A DNA stretch of 64,000 bases. Origin: Xiphophorus maculatus. Taxonomy: Eukaryota; Chordata; Actinopteri; Cyprinodontiformes; Poeciliidae. Positions within the stretch are counted from its first letter, which is position 1. Every line of letters starts with the position of its first letter. The notes beneath the pieces were generated by a model. It did no database searches. It saw nothing but the letters and a program-made list of their open reading frames with translations, and was not told the DNA's origin. A program made the position numbers and the translations under genes. The stretch is from assembly GCF_002775205.1 (NCBI RefSeq), contig NC_036447.1:11024501-11088500 (forward strand). The letters run 5' to 3'. Below are positions 47,067-64,000 of the stretch, piece after piece.

Positions 47067-48488
47067 GGTCGACACAGCTAAACAAACCAAACCAGGAAAT
47101 CATTCTGACAGGAACTTTGCGATTGGCTTACTGAAGGTCTTCTCAAGGTTTCATTGGCTGGCGTATGTCGAATGTGTAGCACGTGTCCCAACAGGAAATG
47201 TCCAAAAACAGAGATTCTAAACTGATGCATCTAACAACAGGTATTGTTATGGTATTATCCAGCCTTATAAATATGTATATTCTGCGGTGGTTACAGAGGC
47301 TTTTTTTTTTTTAAACATATCAGGCTAAATAGTTTATATGATTTAAATGAACCGTTTCATGGTTATAATAGTTTCTCTTTTTTCCTCCTTGTTTTCAGTT
47401 AGAAGCCATAAAGTTAGAAACAAAAGTTTATTTCCAAATAAGTCCTATTCAAAGTGTGTTTACAATAAAATGCGCGTGACAAAAAGTAATACTAATTAAA
47501 CATTAGTATTTTTTGTCATATCCTCATTCAGCAATTTTATTCTTCAGATCCTCCTTTCCACCCTTGTTGAACTGTGCATTTTAAAACAATAAAAATAAAA
47601 GATAAAACTTCAGCTTTAGTTTCCTCAACTCCACTGTCACTCTAAACTGGAATCCTTACTTTATGTTTCGAAAGTAGCTCCTTAGTTTTGGCAACATAAC
47701 AATGATGTGGTTTAATAGCAAACATGTGTTTGCTGCTGTGATGTTAAAGAATGATATGCCCTAAGTATTAGTCAAAATTCCAGTAAAATATATTTAGTGA
47801 TGCATGATGTTCAGATCAAACGGAGTTGGATGATTACCTCCAAACATAAAATCATAAAATCAATACTTTATATTAGTCCTTAGATGTTAAATAAAGTTAC
47901 TAGTATGTAACTGAAGATACCAATAAATATTTGTATCATACTGTGGGAGAAATGACTAGGTACTGCTGACATGCTCTGCATTTCTTGCTGACTGCTGGTC
48001 ATGTTGGTTTATAGGCATTTTCAAATGTGACTGGCAGTGCCAATAGGAGTAACATATTGTCCATGTTGGCTTACTATATGCGCCAGTATATCAACAACCC
48101 CCAAACTAAACCACTACAATACAAACAGTTGTAAATATCTGCTCATCATAGTAATCCCTGTGCATGAAATACTGTCACAACAACACAAAAACAACAACAG
48201 CAAATGAAACATCTGTTACTGATTCAGCAATATTTATTAAATCCAGCTATCATATGTATAACAATGTGACAGAAGCTCTAGGAATCTTCATTTAAATACA
48301 AGTTACTCTTAATACTTTTGTTTATTTATTATTTACACAGTTTCAATGAAATATCTGTTGCATAGTTTTTTTTTAATCTTTTGCTTTTACTTTTCTTGAA
48401 ATATCTCCTAACTTATTCCTGCCAAATGTGACAGTGAAAAGCACTGATGTTTAACTCGGTGCTATGAAGCAAAATCAGTCAAACCCAG
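47067..48488. other. Intergenic region between f8a and nfam1, including the f8a promoter
   Basis: Both flanking genes are on the minus strand, so this holds the f8a promoter at its left side and the nfam1 3' flank at its right. No exon, RNA gene or clear transposon is seen. There is no obvious TATA box within 100 bp of the f8a ATG. Confidence 0.45.
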
Positions 48489-48494
48489 TTTATT
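48489..48494 (-). terminator. nfam1: Candidate poly(A) signal of nfam1
   Basis: AATAAA on the minus strand only five bases after the stop codon, which would give a 3' UTR of about 30 nt. Further TTTATT motifs (AATAAA on the minus strand) lie near 48322-48332 and may be used instead. Confidence 0.4.
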
Positions 48495-48498
48495 TAAC

Positions 48499-52784
<4,286 letters not shown>

Positions 52785-55400
52785 GTCAGGGAAGTTATCA
52801 GCTGTCTGGATGGGTTTACGCCAAATGTCTTCTCTCTCTTTGTCTTGGTGAATAAACAGCAGCGGGTTTCCTGACAGCAACAAAACCACTAGTTCCTCAA
52901 AAGAATGTTTCAATTTTAAGGAAGCTGTTTCAACTGGATATTAAAGGGCCAGAACACAAACGTAATGAGACCTTCCATCTCTGACAGCTTACATTAAACA
53001 CAAAGGCCTGATTCCTGACGTGACCTGCTCTGAGTTGTGGTGAAAAAGACAAGTTTCTGGCTGCTGCATTTCAGTCAGTTTCTAGCGGTGAGTTGCAGTG
53101 TTGGCTTTCTACCACAGTGAGACAGTGTTGGAGGAATAACGGGGTGAGTAGGCTCATGTGGTAGGGGCTTCTGTGTGTGTGAGGTTGCAATTTTACTTGT
53201 GTTAATATGAACCAGGTTCTTTCAATGCTGTAGTTTCTGATGAGGTTTTGGGACGTTGGAAAAATAAACAGCAGCAGCTTTCGTGTCCACGTTCCTTTGG
53301 TGGTCTTGTTTTTCATCTGACCTCACTCCTCCTCTTTCTCCCCTCTGCTTGACTTTTGCACCACATTTTTCTCTGGGGGCACTAACGGGCCAACTCTGAC
53401 CTCACCTCTGCTGCAGCATGAAAACAGACACATGAGCTGGAAAAACATCTGGATGCCAGGAAAACATTTTGTTTTTTAAATTACACATTTAATGCAATTG
53501 ATCCTCTCCTCTGATTCTTTTCTCTCCCCCTTTTAGGGAAATAAATTAAGCAGATGGGTTCATAAAAAAATGCAGTTGAATAAAAATATTTGCTGCACTT
53601 AAAAAAATCAACTTAAAATGGTGATACCATGAACGTGTACATACCACAGTCAAAAGATGGTGTTTTTGTCAAGCAAAAGAATCATTTGAAAATATTTTTT
53701 GGCTTTAATGTGACCTATCTGGGAAAGTTTAAATTAAAAACAAACAACACCGTTACGAATGAAATAAGAATAAAAAGCTGAGATAATCTGGTAACATAAG
53801 TGTGCACACCTTTATACTAATATATTAACAAACTTTTTATTCAATTTCAACATTCAGGTTACATCCTGGATCTTGACTTGTATCTATTTGCTCTCTGTAA
53901 ATGATTTTTAAATGTGCTTGTGGATTTTATTAAGCAGATTTGCTGGTCTTTTTGCACATTGAGCATGTGTAACTGCACATTCTCAAGACAAAGACTATAA
54001 GACTTTACCTCTCTTACAGTCTCAGTCACAGCATAGTAAAAATTCGCTGCATATGTGCAGCATTAACAAAGCCTATCCTTGATTCATTCATTTAAAATTG
54101 TGCAAGTGCAAGAATCTAGTTTTACAAGAAACAGAGACCTGGAGCAAATGTAGGAGGCTGTGTAGAGCCATTGTACAGCTGGATTTTGAGGTGAATTGGC
54201 TGAGACTTCCTCAACCAGGAAGAATGATGATCTCTTAAATGTTGTCCTCTTTTTTGAAAACTAAAATGTTTTTGTAAAAGAAAACCTCACAGTAAAATGA
54301 TAGACTTTCAATATTTTGTTATTACTTTTCTATGATTGAGTTGCAGCAGATTGCTTCTCTAAGGCCCCTGTTGATGTATTTTGTGCGTAGCTTTATGTCA
54401 ACAAACACCTGTGTGCCCCAGACCATCAAACTGCTAATACATTTTTGCAAAGACAGTTTTATGATTAAAAGCTTATACCTGCAACTTCCTGTCTCAAACC
54501 CTATGTAAGCACTAAGGCCATATTGCGTTTATGTATACAACTTCTTTTTATTTTATTTTTTTGCTAAAAGATGACATATTTGAACTTCTTGTATGTTTTT
54601 GTACATCTTGGTTAAATTTGACTCAGTTTATTATCTAGTAAAGACTCAATCAACTTTTGACAGTCTCATACACAGAAAGCACACAAAAGAAACTTTGTAT
54701 TTTTTAACATTGCTATATTCCTAAAGGGACATTGAATAAAAATAATAAAAGAATGCATTTTTTCATGCATACCAGATGTTATCAGGTACGCACAAGATCT
54801 GGTAAACATCGGATACTATCTGGGGCACACAAGAAATTAGTTTTTTTATTTACTCCCTTATTTAATGTCCCTTAAGGGGCTCCATCTATTTTTGTGTAAC
54901 CTTTCTTTAACAGTAAATAAAAGGTCTAAATCCGTCAGCCTGCAGCTGAGTGATATTTATAGTTTAAATTTAGATTAGTTTAGATGCCCAGGTCCCTCTT
55001 GCAAATGAGATCTGGATCTGGAGTTTATTTTAAAAAAATGCTACTATTTTCCTTATGACTAATACAACAGCAATTATAATAAATTAAGTTGATCCCAGCT
55101 TTGGAGAACATATTGTCAGCAGCCCATGTTTAAAGTAAATCAGACATTACTGAAAAGAAACTGTGCTCTACTATATTAGTACAGAAATTTCATCACTTTG
55201 TACAGCAAAATTACTTCAACTCCTCTTACGTCAACTGCAACTGAAAAAAGGTGATGAATACAGGGAGAGTAGAATGTGAGGCAAATCATAAAAATGGGGA
55301 TCTGTAACACATCTGGCAGCAGCTGTATAGCAGAGTGCGTGTGTGTGTGTGTGTGTGTGAGTGCGAGAAAGAGGAAGAGTCAGAGGTGGGCGTGTGCTGA
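52785..55400. other. Intergenic region between nfam1 and the unknown secreted gene
   Basis: The nfam1 promoter should lie at the left end. I see no TATA box with confidence. The rest is AT-rich with no exon, RNA gene or classified repeat. A short TG run lies at about 55339-55358. Confidence 0.45.
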
Positions 55401-55439
55401 GGTCTAAAGATACCACAGCTCTCAAAGCCACTATACTTA

Positions 55440-55596
55440 CAGAAGTACTTCAAGGTGTACTCAGATAAACAAAACTGTCTTCATAACACCTCTGTGGGCC
55501 AAGGGAGAAAAGACGAGAGCATCAGAGTGGATCACAGGCGGATTACTGACAGAGAGGAGAGAAAGTCTTACAGTCTCATCATCATTGCTTACAACT
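55440..55596 (+). other. Candidate untranslated first exon of the secreted-protein gene
   Basis: A locally GC-richer segment ends in a strong splice donor (ACT|GTGAGTATT, exon end 55596). The next strong plus-strand acceptor followed by an ATG is at 58699, which opens the exon with the start codon at 58721. Joining them would give a 5' UTR of about 180 nt. The left edge is a guess; there is no sequence evidence for a transcription start. Confidence 0.3.
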
Positions 55597-56149
55597 GTGA
55601 GTATTCCATAATTTTTTCCAGAACAGCTTCCAGCTTCTCCCCCCCTGATTCTTACGTAAGTTTATAAAAAGCTTCAAATTTCACAGCCACAAACCTTAAC
55701 CACCGCAACGGAAGATAACTTCTTTTGTTGCTGTTTTTCCCTGTGCGTTTCAAATTAGTATTATTCAACAGCAAAATAATGAGTCGCCGGTTAATTATTG
55801 TCTTTGATGGAACCAGAGTGTGCTATCGATAGAAGCTGTTTGATTTTAGCTTTTAGTTGTTGTCCTGCTCGGTCGCCTGCCTGTAACCTGTTTCTTGTTT
55901 TTCCACTGTCAAACATGGAATTTAAAAAGATTAGAGCAGAACAGACAAACAGACTAAATATTTATAAAATATGAGTCATAAAGTCACAAAGTCTAATTCA
56001 AGTGATTGGAGACAGACAAATATGTTGATTCAACTTGATCAAAGCCAAGTCCCACAAGTATCTTTGGTGTTTCATTCAGTTTGTTCCTCAGTAAGTTTTC
56101 TTCCTCTGTCATATGGAGCAGCTTTTAGCTTTTAGTTTAATAAAGTATA

Positions 56150-56460
56150 AAAAACCTTGCAAAAGTTTTCATTTTCCTTGATTTTATTTCTTTTTCTTTT
56201 TTTTCTTTTGCAATTTACCACAATAAAACCACAGACATTTGAGATATTATGTATCTTTTTAATAGATATTGAGATATTGCAGTGTAGCTATCTGGAGGAA
56301 AAAGTATACATGCTGTCCATGTGTTTTATGTCTGGACTTTGATTAGGTCACACATTAATGTGTTTGATTGTTTCCTTTAACTGTGATCAGTTCTCTGTTC
56401 CTTTTGAAGAAAAGCAACCCCACACCATGACTCGTCCACCCTGACATACCATTCTAGTTT
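56150..56460 (-). repeat. Decayed transposase-core family repeat, reverse orientation
   Basis: The opening 'accttgcaaaagttttc' and the later 'tttgaagaaaagcaacccca' (about 56405) match reverse-oriented copies. The middle is too diverged to align by eye. It lies in the probable first intron of the secreted-protein gene. Confidence 0.4.
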
Positions 56461-56495
56461 TCTAGTTGTATTACACAGTAATACAAAGTCACTGT

Positions 56496-56560
56496 GTATT
56501 ACACAGTGACTTTTCTGTCACTGTGTAATACACTGTGCATAGTGTATTACACAGTGACAG
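56496..56560. repeat. Three-arm quasi-palindrome
   Basis: GTATTACACAGTGAC occurs at 56496-56510, its reverse complement at 56517-56531 and the direct form again at 56544-56558. A partial fourth copy (GTATTACACAGT) lies just upstream at 56468-56479. Confidence 0.9.
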
Positions 56561-57119
56561 ATGTAGAAAACTTTACATGGATATGCAAAGAAGTGTCAAG
56601 AGATCTGGGCAGAGTGGCAGTGCTGTCTTATGAGGTTTCTGTTTCATCATGGCCTTGTTGAGAAATGTTTTGAGTGGCTGTCAAAAATAAAATTTCTCTT
56701 TAATGTATTCTGCTTTTTAATAACTTATTTTAATTCTAAAAGTCTCCTTTTACAGAGTATAGGTGTATTTGTCATAGCCATGCTTTTGCACTCACTCTAT
56801 GCTGTCATGGCATTCACATATTGCTTGCAGAGGTAGTTACTGATTTGGAAAAAAATATATTTAGGAGTAGTTTTACTACACAGTACTTTTTACCTTTATT
56901 TGACTAATATTTCTGGATTTTCTCACTGTCATGGGTGATTTCACTCAATGAAGAAAATCATGTTTTAACAACAAATGCACCACACTCAGATTTATGTTAA
57001 AGTGAGGCCTCTTTTTTATACACAAGCTTTGTTGTTTTAACGATACTTTCTATCTGTTGTGCCTGTTGTGCTTTGATATTGATCCTGCATCAGTATTGGT
57101 AAAACTTAAACTTCTTCAC

Positions 57120-57360
57120 TAGTATTCTCTGACAAACCATTGAGGCCTGGGCAAATACACACTCCACACTTTTCAGATTTTTGCGCATAATAAACTTGAC
57201 AACCATTCATCATTGCCCTTCTACTTTAAAATTATGTGCTATTTTGTGTCTTGTTTTTCACATTTTGTCCAAATACATTACAGCTGCTTTTGGTTGAAAC
57301 AGAACAAAATCTGGAAATGTTTAAGGGCGCATGATTACTTTTACAAGGCTCTGTAGTTTC
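57120..57360 (+). repeat. 3' part of a transposase-core family repeat
   Basis: The segment running from 'ccattgaggcctgggcaaat' (about 57137) to 'gattacttttacaaggctct' (about 57331) follows the 3' end of the family in forward orientation. Confidence 0.45.
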
Positions 57361-58699
57361 ATGTCTGCACTTTGAGAATTTTAACACCACCATCACGTTG
57401 AAATTGGTTACATTGTAAAACACAATTTAAATGAGGAACATTGTTACTTTTTCTTGGACCAAGGTGACTTCTGCCTAACATCAGTTCCACATTTTGGATC
57501 CTCATCAAGCCTGATGCGGAAATGCCAAACACACTCGTCAGCCAAATTTAACAGCAATGAGGCTGCCAAATAGAAAAAACAAACAAAGTACATCCCAGAA
57601 ACGTTTTAATCTTAACTTGGTGAATAATTCAGATTGGGTTGCAGGTGTGACTCTTGTCCCAAATGTTAGGCTGCCAAAGAAAAACAATGACACAAAATAT
57701 TTGGGTCACAAGGAATGATTTTTGTCTAATTTCAATCGGCAAGACAAATTATTATCTGAAAAAGAAATTACCTCATAATTTATTTGGCAAACTAACAACT
57801 GAATTTGGAAATCAAAACTCATTGGTTAAAAGTATGAATGCAAAACATAAATAGTTTGTGCGATTTAGTTTGTATTTAAAACTATTACTTTAATTGGAGA
57901 AACTTGTTCACCAGTTTGAGCCAAAATCATAAACATATGAAAATAACATTATTATATAACAACATTTTATCGTTTCATCAATTACTTTTTCCTCCTGTGG
58001 AAAATATTCAGTGAAGTCTATTCATCTCTCTTACCTAACACATTAGATCATATATTTTGGACAAATGTTAGTACTGCATGTTTGAATTGCAATAATTACC
58101 AACCATCGCTTAGGGTGGAACATGCCTCGGTGGTGAACTAGCAGGCTTGTAAATGAATGCTAATGCTGGCACATATGACTTGAGATGATTGAAATCTGAT
58201 TCTGCAAACTAACTCAGTCAATGAAGTCAGGCATTTGTAGTTAAGATTACATCAGTAGCTTTTTATGATATGCTGGATGTCTGAAAGTGGAAAAAGCGGA
58301 ATACAATAAAAGGAGATTAACATCGAGTTGCTTCAGTCTTGAAGGTGAAAGTTAGAAGAATGTTCCTTATTTAGATGGGAGAGTACACCGGCACACTATA
58401 GATGTAAGGCATACCAGGCTACACATCCCGTTGTCTGATTTTCCATTTGAATCAAGGTAAAATATTTCTTTATTTTAGTTCTTTAAAAGGCTGTGTGAGA
58501 TATTTTATTCCCCCATGCATGTCAATACTTAATAGAACTGCTTGAGTCTCATGCCTGACAGCTCTATGATTTTATAATTGTTTTCTCTATTGTGTTTTAT
58601 TGCCTCATCCAATAAAAAAACCCCTAAAAGATTATAGTTTCTTTTCAGCAAAAGGCCACATAAAGCTTTGTTCTTCTCTTCGTATCCTTCTTTTCAAAG

Positions 58700-61264
<2,565 letters not shown>

Positions 61265-61843
61265 GGGACAGAAGACTGGACTGAGGGAAGAAAGTTTTAT
61301 ATAATGAACTGTGGAAGGTTTGTATGTGAAAGTATGTGTAACACACTCAAATGCAATCCTGAGATTATGAGTTGCCATTGCTTGACTCAACAAACTCTGT
61401 AAAACTCAATAATACGCTGTTTGTTTTAGTATGCTGTATTCCAACAAGTTCCAGTGGCAGGGAATGTAATTTCACAGCTCCTTTATTCACAAATGTGATG
61501 AAAACAAATATTTAATTTTCCTACGTTCAGGATATTTGATAACTAAAATACCCAAAGATCAATAAGCTACAGTTGAAAGACTGATGAATTTTCTTGCTTT
61601 TACTGTTATCATCAATATTATTTTGAGTGGTTCAAATCTCTAATATCTGCTCGAAGCATGTCTGTCTTTGTTTCTTTTAAAAAACTTTTGAGAGTACATT
61701 TTTGTATTTTAAAAATTAAACCAATGAAATGAATGTAAGAATGGATACAATCAAATAGCTTCTGTCCTGTTTGTTTCACTTAGAAACAAATATATAGTGA
61801 AAAGTAGAATTCGGTTGCAGTTTCCTCTGAAATAATTTTGTAA

Positions 61844-61849
61844 ATAAAC
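61844..61849 (+). terminator. Candidate poly(A) signal of the secreted-protein gene
   Basis: AATAAA about 580 bp after the stop codon at 61262-61264. A second candidate, in 'caaataaaaatgg', is about 40 bp further on. Confidence 0.4.
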
Positions 61850-63284
61850 TCAATGTATTCATTTTATGTTCACTTGTAGTTTTTCTGCAAATAAAAATGG
61901 TGGAATAATTCATCTAATCAAAATGGTCTTAATCTGTTTTCACTATTTCCAGAAGAGCTGGTGTCTTCCGACGATGGAGTGCAAAGAAAAATCATTGCCA
62001 GCACTACAAACCTGTTATTATTTTGTCAACTATAAACATAGGAGTGTATTAAACTTGCTTCATGTTATATGTTAATTATATTTTGGTGATTTTTAACCCT
62101 TTAGAGTCAGGATGTTAATTAAGTTCTACAGTTTTGAATTAAAAACAAAAACACAGTTTTCATAAAACACAGTTGATACTTTTGGTAATTCTAGCTGAAC
62201 TAGAACAAGAGAACAGTCTAATTTAACCTCAGATGGTGAGGAAAAAAGTGTGTGTCTTTTCATTCATTCAGTGAATGTAAGCTCTGGGTTTTAACTATAT
62301 ATCTGCAGGAGAAATTGTTTATTAGAAATAGGTCCTTAGTCAATGATTGACAGCGACATTGATTTTAGTCCATCATTCGCAGTCTGGAAGGCCTAAATAA
62401 AAAATGTCAGCATCTTAAAACATGTTGTAAAATATCATATATTTATATTCTTCCAATTTAAGCAACTCAATTTTCACTTCTGTCTGAAATTTTAATATCA
62501 AGCATTAGTTAACCTCTGAAACTTTACTGTAAGTTAATCCCTCAAAGACCAGCATGCTTACATTCATTTTTTAATTTTTTTAATTTATTTTTTTTTTATC
62601 TCTAACCTCTATGTTTTTCTCCTTTTGCCTCCATCTTTCTCAGAAACCCAGGTCCCAAAGGGGGCTGTGAGCCTCAGTTTGAAAATCACTGGTCTAATGA
62701 AAAACCCAATCTATTTGTGATATTAAAATGTTTTCATATATGTAATAACATTACTACTTGTTTTGTCCCAATTTTTCTAAAATGTTACAATGTGTTTTTA
62801 CTTTGAGGGTCAGTAAGGGCAGATGATACACAGCAGAGAGATAATCTATCAACTGGCATCTCTCATTAAATTGATAGTAAATGTTCCCCTTCTCAACACA
62901 ATTTCCTTAAAGGATAAGGTGACATTTTTTTCACACATCATGGAACAGGTGATGAAATGGTCCTCAGGGAATGAGCTGATATAAATCTTCAGTCGTCTGA
63001 TTGAATCAAGTCACGGATTCCTTTTTAGGATTGAAGTGCTTTCAGATCTGGCTTCTTCTTGTCCCCCCTTTTGTTTTTTGTTTTTAAAGAAGTAAAAGAT
63101 ATATAATAAACAAACAAGAGGTGGAAATGTTATAAAATAAAAAGGAGCCATTATTGGTAATTCTTATAATTTAGAATAGCAACTTTAGGTTGAAAATTGG
63201 TGCATTAGTATGGAAGGTCAAAAGTGCCACAATTCAGAATCACAAATGAAACAACATATTATCTTTAAGTTGTGTAATTATATA
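61850..63284. other. Intergenic stretch, nothing recognised
   Basis: AT-rich sequence. The part near 62650-62700 ('gggggctgtgagcctcagtt', then 'tgaaaatcactggtctaatg') resembles an end of a fish hAT-like element, but no partner end or duplication was found. No coding exon is seen. Confidence 0.35.
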
Positions 63285-63669
63285 CAGCACAGACCAAAAG
63301 TTTGGACACAACTTTCTAATTCAATGGGTTTTCTTTATTTTCATGACTATTTATAAGGCAAGAAATCCCACTTATTAACCTGACAGGGCACACCTATGAA
63401 GTGAAAACCATTTCAGGTGACTACCTCTAGAAGCTCATCAAGAAAAAAGCAGTGTGTGCAAAGCAGTAATCACAGCAAAAGGTTGCTACTTTGAAGAAAC
63501 TAGAATATAAGGGGTATTTTCAGTTGTTTTACACTTTTTTGTTTAGTGCATATTTCCACATGTGTTATTCATAGTTTTGATGCCTTCAGTGTGAATCTAC
63601 AATGTCAATAGTCATGAAAATAAAGGAAACTCATTGAATTAAAAGGTGTGTCCAAACTTTTGGTCTGTA

Positions 63670-63672
<3 letters not shown>
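63285..63672. mobile_element. Tc1/mariner-type MITE (388 bp)
   Basis: Left end CAGCACAGACCAAAAGTTTG and right end, in reverse complement, CAGTACAGACCAAAAGTTTG differ at one base. The inverted repeats continue for about 65 bp with small differences (the 'aaataaagg/ctttattt' and 'atagtcatga' blocks occur in both). TA dinucleotides flank both ends, the target site of Tc1/mariner elements. The inside has no transposase. This is a very common type in teleost genomes. Confidence 0.8.

Positions 63673-63761
<89 letters not shown>
63673..63761. repeat. (TA)n microsatellite abutting the MITE
   Basis: About 89 bp of alternating T and A that starts exactly at the right TA target site of the MITE at 63285-63672. 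Confidence 0.95.
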
Positions 63762-63763
<2 letters not shown>

Positions 63764-64000
63764 AAGAAATATAGTTATCAAAATGTTTCACACCTCCAGC
63801 AGATTAGATTTAAAACCAGAAAGTTGTTTTTTATAAGGGAATGAAAGGGATCTCTCAAACAAAATAACAAAAACCCAGCATAAAATCAGATACTGGGGTT
63901 AAAGATAAAAAAATAAAAATTATTTAGACCCTTATTACGTATGTCCCTTTCAATTACCAATGGATACATCTTTTTCATTGGATTCAAGTCGGGGCTCTGC

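Overview
The window is vertebrate nuclear DNA, almost certainly from a ray-finned (teleost) fish. The reasons are: split genes with GT-AG introns; an egg-coat ZP gene of the teleost kind that ends without a transmembrane tail; intron-containing f8a and emp2 genes; and many decayed fish-type repeats (hAT and Tc1/mariner MITEs, LINE debris, long TA and TG runs). Nothing bacterial or viral was seen. Five complete protein-coding genes and one partial gene could be reconstructed exon by exon with consistent reading phase.

Layout. (1) 5937-6188 (-): first coding exon of an unidentified, probably nuclear protein; the rest lies in or beyond the left part of the window. (2) 11467-25115 (-): a 17-exon, 1202-residue egg-envelope protein related to ZP1/ZP4. 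It has extra ZP-N-like modules, a 330-residue Pro/Tyr/Gln-rich stretch, a trefoil domain and a complete ZP domain, but no C-terminal anchor. (3) about 30440-39935 (+): emp2, a four-helix PMP22/EMP/claudin-family protein, with an untranslated first exon. (4) 40146-47066 (-): f8a (HAP40, the huntingtin partner), 12 coding exons, tail-to-tail with emp2. (5) 48499-52784 (-): nfam1, a one-Ig-domain ITAM immunoreceptor, 6 exons. (6) 58721-61264 (+): a 180-residue secreted coiled-coil protein that I cannot name, probably with an untranslated exon near 55.5 kb.

These genes do not form a pathway: egg coat, epithelial membrane, huntingtin partner and immune receptor are simply neighbours. The space between and inside them is AT-rich and holds repeats. 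One family, with a core resembling Tc1 transposase coding sequence, recurs in about ten decayed copies on both strands. There is also one clean hAT MITE with an 8-bp target duplication, one clean Tc1-type MITE abutting a TA microsatellite, and an unusual number of perfect or near-perfect inverted repeats.

I found no convincing new multi-gene system. The most interesting items are the very large composite ZP protein, the EMP2 that lacks the family's paired extracellular cysteines, the NFAM1 with a split ITAM, the unidentified secreted protein, and the three-arm quasi-palindromes.
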